DNA of 64,000 nucleotides, taken from assembly GCA_033852115.1 (NCBI GenBank), contig JAWSVE010000001.1:310001-374000 (forward strand), given 5' to 3'. Source of the stretch: JAWSVE01 sp033852115. GTDB taxonomy: Bacteria > Pseudomonadota > Gammaproteobacteria > Pseudomonadales > Cellvibrionaceae. Positions 38,835-46,620 of the stretch are shown here, piece by piece. The notes under the pieces were generated by a model. That model searched no databases. It was not told the DNA's origin and saw nothing but the letters and a program-made list of their open reading frames with translations. The position numbers were made by a program, and so were the translations under genes. Numbering within the stretch: position 1 is the first letter of the stretch; each line of letters begins with the position of its first letter.

Positions 38835-38877
38835 GGTAATTCTCCTCTAAATTCTTTTCGTCTGTGTTAGCTCAACG

Positions 38878-41028
38878 TTACTGGTAATACTTACCTTCGT
38901 CGGCAGCCAACTTCTTCATTGATTCGGTCGCCTCATAAACACCACCGAGCGCTTTGTGCTTGTCGGCCATTGCCAACGCCGCTTTCGCACCAATGGAATC
39001 CAGCCATGCGAAAAGGCCGCCGCGGAACGGAGGGAAGCCTACGCCATAGATCAATGCCATGTCCGCTTCACCATGCGAAGCCACAATGCCTTCGTCAACG
39101 CAACGCGCTAATTCAGTGACCATGGGTGTCATCATGCGCTCGATAATTTCTTCCTCACTGAAATCTTTCGCCTCAGCAACATGCGGCTTAATTAATTCAA
39201 GCACCTCAGGGTCGAAGGCTTTTTTGGGTTTGCCACGCTTATCGGTTTCGTATTTATAAAAACCTTTGCCATTTTTCTGGCCTAGGCGATCGGCTTCGAA
39301 AAGCACCTCAATGGAATCTTTAAACGTTCGCGCCATGCGCTCAGGGAAACCGTCAGCCATCACACCACCAGCATGAACAGCGGTATCCATGCCAACAACA
39401 TCCAGCAAATACGCGGGTCCCATTGGCCAGCCCCACTTCTCCATGACTTTGTCGACTTTTTGGAAGTCAGCGCCATCACGTAATAGCATCGAAAAGCCTG
39501 CGAAATAAGGGAATAACACGCGGTTTACTAAAAACCCAGGGCAGTCTTTTACTACAACGGGTTTTTTGCCCATCGCCGATGCATAAGCAACGGTTCGGGC
39601 TATCGCCGTGTCAGATGTTTTTGAACCACGAATGACTTCAACCAGGGGCATTGCGTGGACAGGGTTGAAAAAGTGCATACCGCAAAAGTTTTCTGGTCTC
39701 GCCAGTGGCTCAGAAAGATAATCAATAGAGATTGTTGACGTATTCGAAGCAAGGACAGTATCTTCAGTTACCTTGCCCTCAACTTCTTTCAAAACTGCGT
39801 GTTTAACTTTAGGGTTTTCGACGACCGCTTCTACCACGATATCAATGTCTTGGAATCCACCATAGTCGAGCGTTGGGTCAATATTGTTTAACACGCCGGC
39901 CATTTTCGCGGGCGTCATGCGACCTCGGTCGACCCGCTTGGTCAATAGTTTCGCAGCTTCTGATAAGCCTAAATCTAAACCAGCTTGGTTGATATCCTTC
40001 ATTAAAATAGGCGTACCACGGAGCGCTGATTGGTATGCAATACCGCCGCCCATAATCCCCGCACCCAATACGGCTGCACGCTCAACTTTTTTGTCGGACT
40101 TTTTCGCCCATGTTTTGGCTTCTTTTCCGAGTAACTGATCGTTCAGGAAGATGTTAACAAGTGCCCGCGCTTCACTCGTTTGCGCAAGCTTGACGAAGGT
40201 TTTTGTCTCAGCGGCTAAAGCTCCCTCACGATCGAGAGTCGCTGCTTGTTGCATAGTACTCACCGCAGCAAGCGGTGCCGGATAATTCTTACCCGCCGTC
40301 GATCCAACGAATGCTTTCGCCGTTTCAAACGCCATCATCGTTTCCATCATATTGATGGGTAGCGGAGATGTTTTTTGCTTGCGACGAGCGTGGTAGTCGA
40401 GCTTGCCGTCTATACACAAACGTAACGTATTTAGCGCGGCATCTCGTAAAAGTTCAGGCGCAACCACACCATCAACGGCACCCACCTTGAGCGCGGCGTC
40501 GGCTTTTTTATTTTGACCTGCGGCAATCCATTCAACGGCAGTGTCGACACCCACTAGGCGAGGGAAACGCACAGTACCACCCCACCCAGGCAGAATACCC
40601 AGCTGAGTTTCAGGAAAGCCTACCTGAGCTACCGAGCTCGCTACTCGGTAGTCACATGCCAATGCCAATTCAAACCCGCCACCCAAAGCAAAACCATTAA
40701 TCGCTGCCACTACAGGTATTTTCAAGTCTTCAATACGATTATTGTTGGTATTGTTTTCAGACAACATGGCGGCAATCGCGTCACCACCCGCTTCAAACAC
40801 GCCGCCAAACTCGGTGATATCGGCGCCGACGATGAAGACATCTTTGGCACTAGTGATGATTACTCCACGAGCGGAAGAATCGTTTTCTAACGCGGTTATC
40901 GCTTCACTTAATTCTTTAACGACACTACTGCTAAATTTGTTAACCGATTCGTTTTGCAAGTCGAACTTCAATTCGGCAATTTGGTTATCCAGCAGCTCAA
41001 CGGTAATTGCATTACCCGAGTAGATCAT
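38878..41028 (-). CDS. fadB: fatty-acid oxidation complex alpha subunit (hydratase/dehydrogenase)
   Basis: A 716-residue multifunctional enzyme: enoyl-CoA hydratase/isomerase in the N-terminal third (ALGGGFELALACDYRVA), then NAD-binding 3-hydroxyacyl-CoA dehydrogenase (AVLGAGIMGGGIAYQ) and its C-terminal domains. I start at the ATG at 41026-41028 (MIYSGNAITVELL), which matches Pseudomonas FadB; GAGG lies six bases upstream. An ATG four codons earlier is possible. A downstream fadA completes the beta-oxidation complex. Confidence 0.97.
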   Translation of the reverse strand: MIYSGNAITVELLDNQIAELKFDLQNESVNKFSSSVVKELSEAITALENDSSARGVIITSAKDVFIVGADITEFGGVFEAGGDAIAAMLSENNTNNNRIEDLKIPVVAAINGFALGGGFELALACDYRVASSVAQVGFPETQLGILPGWGGTVRFPRLVGVDTAVEWIAAGQNKKADAALKVGAVDGVVAPELLRDAALNTLRLCIDGKLDYHARRKQKTSPLPINMMETMMAFETAKAFVGSTAGKNYPAPLAAVSTMQQAATLDREGALAAETKTFVKLAQTSEARALVNIFLNDQLLGKEAKTWAKKSDKKVERAAVLGAGIMGGGIAYQSALRGTPILMKDINQAGLDLGLSEAAKLLTKRVDRGRMTPAKMAGVLNNIDPTLDYGGFQDIDIVVEAVVENPKVKHAVLKEVEGKVTEDTVLASNTSTISIDYLSEPLARPENFCGMHFFNPVHAMPLVEVIRGSKTSDTAIARTVAYASAMGKKPVVVKDCPGFLVNRVLFPYFAGFSMLLRDGADFQKVDKVMEKWGWPMGPAYLLDVVGMDTAVHAGGVMADGFPERMARTFKDSIEVLFEADRLGQKNGKGFYKYETDKRGKPKKAFDPEVLELIKPHVAEAKDFSEEEIIERMMTPMVTELARCVDEGIVASHGEADMALIYGVGFPPFRGGLFAWLDSIGAKAALAMADKHKALGGVYEATESMKKLAADEGKYYQ

Positions 41029-41328
41029 TGTTGGCCTCATACTGTTGGTTGGTGGGGCGCGGTTGGCTAGCCAGCCGCTTGTTTAAGCTTCGCTACGGAA
41101 GCATTAAGGTCTATATCAATCACTAATGATGTTTTGGCTCATCTTATGGCAGCCAAGCTCTGGAAAAGTTTATTGAGCTACCGCACTTCGAAGATGAGAA
41201 TGATTGCCATTTCGACCAAAAAACAGCGAATCGTTCACACCAAGCGGCAATATAGAAGTTTTGAGTTGAATTGCAAGCAGGACAAGCAGTCAGAAATCAT
41301 CAGTCTCTGACCAGCCATATCTGACTCA
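41029..41328 (-). promoter_or_regulatory. fadBA upstream region with candidate promoter
   Basis: This 300-bp region precedes fadB. On the minus strand TTGCAA (41271-41276), a 16-bp spacer and TATATT (41249-41254) look like a sigma-70 promoter, which would give a leader of about 215 nt. I could not recognise a FadR or PsrA operator. No gene is visible. Confidence 0.4.
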
Positions 41329-41892
41329 CTAGCCAATATACGGCTGCTTGGCCTTAGGTGGCAAGAGCGCAGCGATTAGCTCTGCCGGATTTTCTCCAAG
41401 GTTTCGGAAACGGTGCGGACGGCGACGCTCAAAATAAAAGCCGTCGCCAGGTTTGAGCTTGTCCACTTCACCACCGATAGTCACTTCAATTTCTCCGCTG
41501 ACCACATAACCCATCATTTCGCCGCTATCAACGAGTAGCTCATCACCTGTATCAGATCCAGCCGGATAGGTTTCGCGAACAAGCTCAACGGGTTCTTCAC
41601 CTTTAGACTGAATAGCCGCTCGCACCATCGAGCCTATTCCTTCTTCTTCGATATCTTTCTCTTTGTAAAAAACGCGAATTTGCATATTGAGGTCAAGCGC
41701 AAAGAAATCCGCCAGCGAGATAGGGACCCCATCAAGGACTTTTTTAAGGGAGTTTACAGAGGGGCTCACCTGGCCGTGCTCAATCATTGAAATTGCACTG
41801 TGAGGAACGCCTGCGCGCTTTGCCAATTGCCGTTGGGACCATCCATTTAATTTGCGCAAGACCAACATACGCGCACCGACATCACTGATCAT
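41329..41892 (-). CDS. XRE-family regulator with C-terminal cupin domain (PuuR/PauR-like)
   Basis: A 187-residue regulator from the ATG at 41890-41892 (MISDVGARMLVLRKL). The frame extends 19 codons to a TTG, which I consider less likely. The helix-turn-helix is WSQRQLAKRAGVPHSAISMIEHGQVSPSVNSL near residues 18-50, and the cupin domain near 105-180 (MGYVVSGEIEVTIGGEVDKLKPGDGFYFERRRPHRF) probably binds a small ligand. Members control polyamine or amino-acid catabolism, but the neighbours here (fadBA and fabY) give no polyamine genes, so the target is unknown. Confidence 0.88.
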   Translation of the reverse strand: MISDVGARMLVLRKLNGWSQRQLAKRAGVPHSAISMIEHGQVSPSVNSLKKVLDGVPISLADFFALDLNMQIRVFYKEKDIEEEGIGSMVRAAIQSKGEEPVELVRETYPAGSDTGDELLVDSGEMMGYVVSGEIEVTIGGEVDKLKPGDGFYFERRRPHRFRNLGENPAELIAALLPPKAKQPYIG

Positions 41893-42039
41893 ACGTAGAA
41901 AACTCGTCCTATTATTGTTCTGTTTGTGGGCAGTGTTAATTAATACCAACGATAAAACATCGAGCTGCTTCTACTGTAGCAATAAAATGTAATTTTTGCC
42001 CAGCTTTTGTCATTAAAAGAGAATCTGATCTATAAACGC

Positions 42040-42067
42040 AAAAAGGATGCTCCATAGCACCCTTTTT
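42040..42067 (-). terminator. terminator after fabY
   Basis: AAAAAGGATGC (42040-42050) pairs with GCACCCTTTTT (42057-42067) apart from one mismatch, with T5 on the minus strand. It lies 30 bp past the fabY stop and may also serve the opposite direction. Confidence 0.75.
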
Positions 42068-42097
42068 CCGTTACAACAAAGATTTACCCCGTCTGAT

Positions 42098-44014
42098 TTA
42101 TTCCACCATATCATCAAAGGGATTTGGAATATCGAGTGAAACACTATTTTTAAAAGAAGGAATGGACATTTCCTGATCGCCAAATTGGATCTCTGATTCA
42201 TCAATCATGCCTTCACCGAAACGATAAATCGCATCCAATTGACCCAAGTTAGCTTTTTCAACATATTGTTGCGCAACCTCTCTAGTACCTTCACGCCGGT
42301 TGGCATACTCGCTAAATGCTTTTTTACCGTAACGTTTAGCAAGCATCGATTCCGTGTAACTTGCGGACAACACTGACGCGGTAGCATTGTTACCACCAAA
42401 ACCTTTGGAGTTTAAGAAACTAACAACGGGAGGATTATCAGACAGATCAACATCCGTATTAGAAATAGCTAAGCGATCTGCATGCACGTCGTCTGCCACA
42501 CGATCAATTGTTTTAATTCCGGGCAGAATTCCATGTTGATATAAACCAAGTGTGGCAATGAGCTGGTCTGCACTTGCGGGTCCAATGGTGTGACCAACAT
42601 AGGCTTTAACCGCACCTACTGGCCAATGCTCGATACCAAACGCTTTCGCAATGCGATCAAAAATTAATGATTCACTGGTTCTATTTGCAGGAGTACTCGA
42701 ACCGTGAGCTTGTACAACGCTGCGCTCTTTTATCGCTTGCTCACCAATAATGGCTTGCGTTGCAGCCACAGCTTTTGCGAACGTGATGTAGTTCCCAGGC
42801 CCTGGGGCAGAAATTGATTTTTTGTAGCCGTCAGCATTGATATAGACATTCGGCACGGCACCGTAAATATCGGCACCCAATTCAAACGCCAGCTCATCAT
42901 CCATAAGCACAACATACTGTGCAGACTCACCAATAACAAAACCGCAGTTTTCACCAAACGGACGACTCGCTCTTCGATAATTAGGAATGTCACAACCATC
43001 GAGATGTTTGAGGTTTGCATCCGATGCCAATGCACTCATTGCATCGAAACCTTCCATAAATTCAGGGTTCACTGGCGCTTCCGCCGCGCCAACCATGACC
43101 ACGCGGCGGCGACCACTTTGAATATCTTCAATACCCTGTCGCAGCGTATACAAAAAGGTCGCGCACGCGCCTACCGCACTGCCAGTGACACCAACACTTC
43201 CAAGCACGTAGGCGTTTACAAAGTCCGCTGGCATGGTGTTCATTCCCATTGCCAACTGTTTCGATGAAACTCGAGCGCCTTTCATCCGCGATTGCGCTAG
43301 CCCAGCGTTACTGTACTCGTCCATTTGCGACAGTACGCTTCCAGAGTAAACGCCAATTTCATCGGGACGTACTGCATCCACGATCTTTTCCCACGGCATA
43401 CCTAAGGAATGTACGGCATCGGATGCGCCAAGGATTGTCATTTGCAACCCGCGTGGATGAAACCGCGAATTGTAATGTGCGCTGGGGTCGAACCCGGTGG
43501 GTAACTGACCGGCCGACTTCACAGGAAAATCACGATAACTGTCAATTTTTATATCAAGAGGCTCAGATAGAGTCACCCGTACCTTGCCACCCTCTCCTTC
43601 TGAGAGCGTCCAGCTAGAGGGAATAGGTTCGGGCAAGTGCTTTCGTGACACCTCAAAAGTGAGTTCGCTACCTCCCACTGCAGACATCGACATCTTCTTG
43701 TGCCAATGAGTCGCATCAGGGTCAAAGTGGCTTGTCTCGACACGTCGAATCAACGTCGCAGCTTCGATGGCCTCTTTATAAATTTCACCCACCTGCGCTT
43801 TGGTGTATTCCTTGCCCTGACCGTCGCTGTATTTACCGCCGTCTATTGCCTCAACCATACCCGTTAATGTCGCAAGACCAGCAACCGTATCAGCAACCTG
43901 ATCTGAAGGAAGGCTCTCCAAAATCATACGACGGTAACTTTGATGGCCAGAGCTACGACCAGCAGCATTGAATCCACCAAAACCAACAATGACAGGTAAA
44001 CGCGTATTAGACAT
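42098..44014 (-). CDS. fabY: beta-ketoacyl-ACP synthase FabY
   Basis: A 638-residue ketoacyl synthase whose N-terminus (LPVIVGFGGFNAAGRSS) and length match Pseudomonas aeruginosa FabY rather than the ~410-residue FabB/FabF. FabY condenses acetyl-CoA with malonyl-ACP to start fatty-acid synthesis. The active-site cysteine is in SAVGACATFLYT, the two histidines in VVQAHGSSTPANRT and YVGHTIGPASADQL, and NSKGFGGNNA forms the C-terminal loop. It is transcribed away from a GlxA-type regulator through a region with an ordered half-site array. Confidence 0.92.
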   Translation of the reverse strand: MSNTRLPVIVGFGGFNAAGRSSGHQSYRRMILESLPSDQVADTVAGLATLTGMVEAIDGGKYSDGQGKEYTKAQVGEIYKEAIEAATLIRRVETSHFDPDATHWHKKMSMSAVGGSELTFEVSRKHLPEPIPSSWTLSEGEGGKVRVTLSEPLDIKIDSYRDFPVKSAGQLPTGFDPSAHYNSRFHPRGLQMTILGASDAVHSLGMPWEKIVDAVRPDEIGVYSGSVLSQMDEYSNAGLAQSRMKGARVSSKQLAMGMNTMPADFVNAYVLGSVGVTGSAVGACATFLYTLRQGIEDIQSGRRRVVMVGAAEAPVNPEFMEGFDAMSALASDANLKHLDGCDIPNYRRASRPFGENCGFVIGESAQYVVLMDDELAFELGADIYGAVPNVYINADGYKKSISAPGPGNYITFAKAVAATQAIIGEQAIKERSVVQAHGSSTPANRTSESLIFDRIAKAFGIEHWPVGAVKAYVGHTIGPASADQLIATLGLYQHGILPGIKTIDRVADDVHADRLAISNTDVDLSDNPPVVSFLNSKGFGGNNATASVLSASYTESMLAKRYGKKAFSEYANRREGTREVAQQYVEKANLGQLDAIYRFGEGMIDESEIQFGDQEMSIPSFKNSVSLDIPNPFDDMVE

Positions 44015-44099
44015 AAGACTTGATTCCAGAAGCTGTAATCGAAACGATATCGACCAAAGAACAGGTCGGCTGATGGGTACATTCTAGTCACGAAGATAG

Positions 44100-44146
44100 G
44101 CCATAAATGATGGCGTTTCAGCCATTCTATATGGCATTATAGCCAT
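44100..44146. promoter_or_regulatory. array of five phased half-sites between fabY and the AraC-family gene
   Basis: The 5-bp elements GCCAT, ATGGC, GCCAT, ATGGC, GCCAT start at 44100, 44110, 44121, 44131 and 44142. Spacing therefore alternates 10 and 11 bp, so all elements lie on one face of the helix and the pattern repeats every 21 bp. A perfect TATAAT (44136-44141 on the minus strand) is embedded between the last two elements. The array lies between fabY (start 44014) and the plus-strand regulator (start 44181), and looks like an operator for one or both. Confidence 0.65.
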
Positions 44147-44180
44147 CCAAGCAATAGAGACTCTACGGCAGAGGCTTTAC

Positions 44181-45197
44181 ATGACAGCTAGTCACCACCC
44201 ATTGACGCACCGCGTGCAATTTCTGCTAGTGGACGAGATGCTGGCCACCAGTGCGAGCCTACCTGCAGAGATGTTATCAGCCGCTCAAAGTGTTGCGGAC
44301 AGTCGGCAGCGTGGCCAACATTCACTGTCGATAGATACCGTAGCGACCAGTATCCGGCGAGTAAAAACGCGAGCTGGTTTACCGATCATTCCAGAATATA
44401 CATTATCAACAGCACCCGCTGGCGACATCATTTTTGTCCCCTCCCTATGGCGCAATCCACAGCGAATCATTCGAAATAATCCCGGGGTTACTCACTGGCT
44501 ACAACAGGCAGCGGAACGAGGAGCAACCATCGCCGGCGTTGGCACTGGCTGCTGCTTTCTCGCGGAAGCAGGATTACTCGATGGTAAGCCCGCGACAACC
44601 CACTGGTATTATTTCGACGAGTTCGCCCAACATTATCCAAAAGTTAAACTCAAGCGCGATTACTTTATTACACAAGCGGGTGAAATCTATTGCGCAGCGA
44701 GTGTGAATTCACTTGCAGATCTGACAGTGCATTTTATCCAGAAGTTATACAGTTTACCGATTGCCCATCACGTAGAACGGCATTTCTCACACGAGATTCG
44801 ACGCTCATACGAAAGCTTGCGGTATTTTGAAGGGAATATTGACAAACACTCAGATGAAACTGTTTTACAAGCTCAGCTGTGGATGCAAGATCACTTTTCC
44901 GAGGAGGTAAAAGTATCTCTCCTTGCTGAACTGTTCGATATGAGCACACGGACGTTCAATAGAAGATTCAAAGCGGCAACAGGGAAAACACCGCTCGATT
45001 ATTTGCAAGAACTAAGGCTAAACACAGCGAAGGAATTACTTCAGACCAGCAACTTAAACATTGGCGAGATAGCCTTTAAAGTCGGTTACACGGATGTCAG
45101 TTACTTTTCGCGACTATTCAAAACTCACTATCAAACTAGCCCCCATGAGTATCGAAAAACAGTACGGGCTAAACTATTTAGTGTCAGCACGGAGTAA
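44181..45197 (+). CDS. GlxA-type AraC-family transcriptional regulator
   Basis: A 338-residue regulator with an N-terminal DJ-1/PfpI-like domain (APAGDIIFVPSLW, then the nucleophile elbow IAGVGTGCCFLAEAGLLDG with cysteine) and a C-terminal AraC DNA-binding domain with two helix-turn-helix units (SLLAELFDMSTRTFNRRFKAATG and IGEIAFKVGYTDVSYFSRLFK). Such proteins sense small nitrogenous or other metabolites and bind direct repeats. It is divergent from fabY, with the phased half-site array in between, so it is the best candidate to bind it. The inducer is unknown. Confidence 0.9.
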   Translation: MTASHHPLTHRVQFLLVDEMLATSASLPAEMLSAAQSVADSRQRGQHSLSIDTVATSIRRVKTRAGLPIIPEYTLSTAPAGDIIFVPSLWRNPQRIIRNNPGVTHWLQQAAERGATIAGVGTGCCFLAEAGLLDGKPATTHWYYFDEFAQHYPKVKLKRDYFITQAGEIYCAASVNSLADLTVHFIQKLYSLPIAHHVERHFSHEIRRSYESLRYFEGNIDKHSDETVLQAQLWMQDHFSEEVKVSLLAELFDMSTRTFNRRFKAATGKTPLDYLQELRLNTAKELLQTSNLNIGEIAFKVGYTDVSYFSRLFKTHYQTSPHEYRKTVRAKLFSVSTE

Positions 45198-45221
45198 CGA
45201 GCTCTAAAATCCAGTGAAACC

Positions 45222-46394
45222 TTATCGTTTAGTCATTTGATCTAGTTTTTGGTTGAAGGCATTAGTCAGTGAATTTAACTTACCGCTCAATGCTTCGGCG
45301 TCTGTACTTTCTCGAGACGTTTCTTTCGCCAAGGTGTTAATGCGGTCAATCAACTCGGCCAACGAACGCGCTACGGCTGTTTGCTCCTCTGCCGCTGTCG
45401 CGATATGCGCATTACGCTCATTGATAATAGACACCGCATTGACTATCTCGCGCAAGTGCTGATCAGCAGTCTCAACTTTGCTCGACGTCTCTTCGGTTTG
45501 AGTTTTCCCCGTATTCATCGCAACCAGCGCGTCATTTGCGCCGGCCTGAATGTTCTCAAGAATAGTCTGTATTTCAACCGTCGACTGCTGTGTTTTTTGT
45601 GCAAGAGAACGTACTTCATCGGCAACAACCGCGAAGCCTCTGCCCTGCTCTCCCGCGCGGGCCGCTTCAATTGCGGCGTTTAATGCAAGCAAGTTCGTTT
45701 GCTCAGCAATACCTTTAATGACATCCAAAACCGAGCCTACTTTGTTCGACTCATCCGCCAATTTGCTGATGGCCACCGTAGTATTTTCTGTCTCCGATAC
45801 CAATCGACGCATATTTTCCTGCGCAATACTCATTGCGCCATTACCTTCTTTGGCTAGCTCTGCTGCATTTTTAGTGGTATCAGATGTCTCGACAGCATTT
45901 GTAGCGACTTCACGTGAAGCGGCCTCCATCTGTTCTATCGCTGTAGCCACTTGGTGAGTCAGATCGTTCTGCTCGACGGTGGTTCGCGAAATGTCGACCG
46001 CCATTTTGTCCAGCTGCTTACTTGCTTCCGTAAGATGCTGGCTGTTAACCTGTAGATCGTCCAAGGTTCCACCAATAAATACCCGCACGCGCTCTAACGT
46101 TCTCGATAAAACACCAAACTCGTCACCAGGTAATTCGGCAATGCTATGACGATAATCACCTTCGCGCAGCATATCTACAGCGGACATCAAGTGAGCAAAC
46201 GGCCCACTCAATTGCATGCGCATAAAGACTATTAGGCCTACCAGACATACAATACCAGCGCCAAGCAAGAGGAACGTGGCCGAGGCACTCGACATATCCG
46301 GGTGGGTAATAATCCATACACCCGCACCAATTAGAATCAAAAAGCTCACTAATACCGCGGTAAACAATCGAAATTGAACAGAGTTTGCGTTCAT
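45222..46394 (-). CDS. methyl-accepting chemotaxis protein without a periplasmic ligand domain
   Basis: A 390-residue chemoreceptor. Two transmembrane helices (about 9-29 and 40-58) are joined by only about ten residues, so there is no periplasmic sensor domain. A HAMP domain follows, then the signalling coiled coil with the conserved hairpin tip NLLALNAAIEAARAGEQGRGFAVVADEVRSLAQ. It should relay to CheA/CheW encoded elsewhere, sensing the membrane state or via HAMP. It is a monocistronic gene downstream of the calcium-repeat protein gene on the same strand. Confidence 0.93.
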   Translation of the reverse strand: MNANSVQFRLFTAVLVSFLILIGAGVWIITHPDMSSASATFLLLGAGIVCLVGLIVFMRMQLSGPFAHLMSAVDMLREGDYRHSIAELPGDEFGVLSRTLERVRVFIGGTLDDLQVNSQHLTEASKQLDKMAVDISRTTVEQNDLTHQVATAIEQMEAASREVATNAVETSDTTKNAAELAKEGNGAMSIAQENMRRLVSETENTTVAISKLADESNKVGSVLDVIKGIAEQTNLLALNAAIEAARAGEQGRGFAVVADEVRSLAQKTQQSTVEIQTILENIQAGANDALVAMNTGKTQTEETSSKVETADQHLREIVNAVSIINERNAHIATAAEEQTAVARSLAELIDRINTLAKETSRESTDAEALSGKLNSLTNAFNQKLDQMTKR

Positions 46395-46571
46395 ACTGAC
46401 AACCTAATCCTGACATTTTTGAGGTTTCACGGCACGGGAAGCACGTCGTGTACTCTTCAGTGTAGATTAGGTTTTGAGAAGGTAGAGAAAATTCTTCAAT
46501 AAGATGGGGCCAACTTTATAGAGTAATACATCAAAAGCGACAGATTAAAAATTAAAAGGCCCATGTATAAC

Positions 46572-46594
46572 TAGGCCCGCATTGTGCGGGCCTA
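46572..46594 (-). terminator. strong stem-loop after the calcium-repeat protein gene
   Basis: TAGGCCCGC and GCGGGCCTA form a perfect 9-bp GC-rich stem with loop ATTGT, 27 bp beyond the stop at 46621. The following minus-strand bases are AGTTATACATG, so it lacks a proper U-tract but is placed where a terminator is expected. Confidence 0.55.
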
Positions 46595-46620
46595 TAAAAA
46601 GCAATGGATAAAACGCGGCG

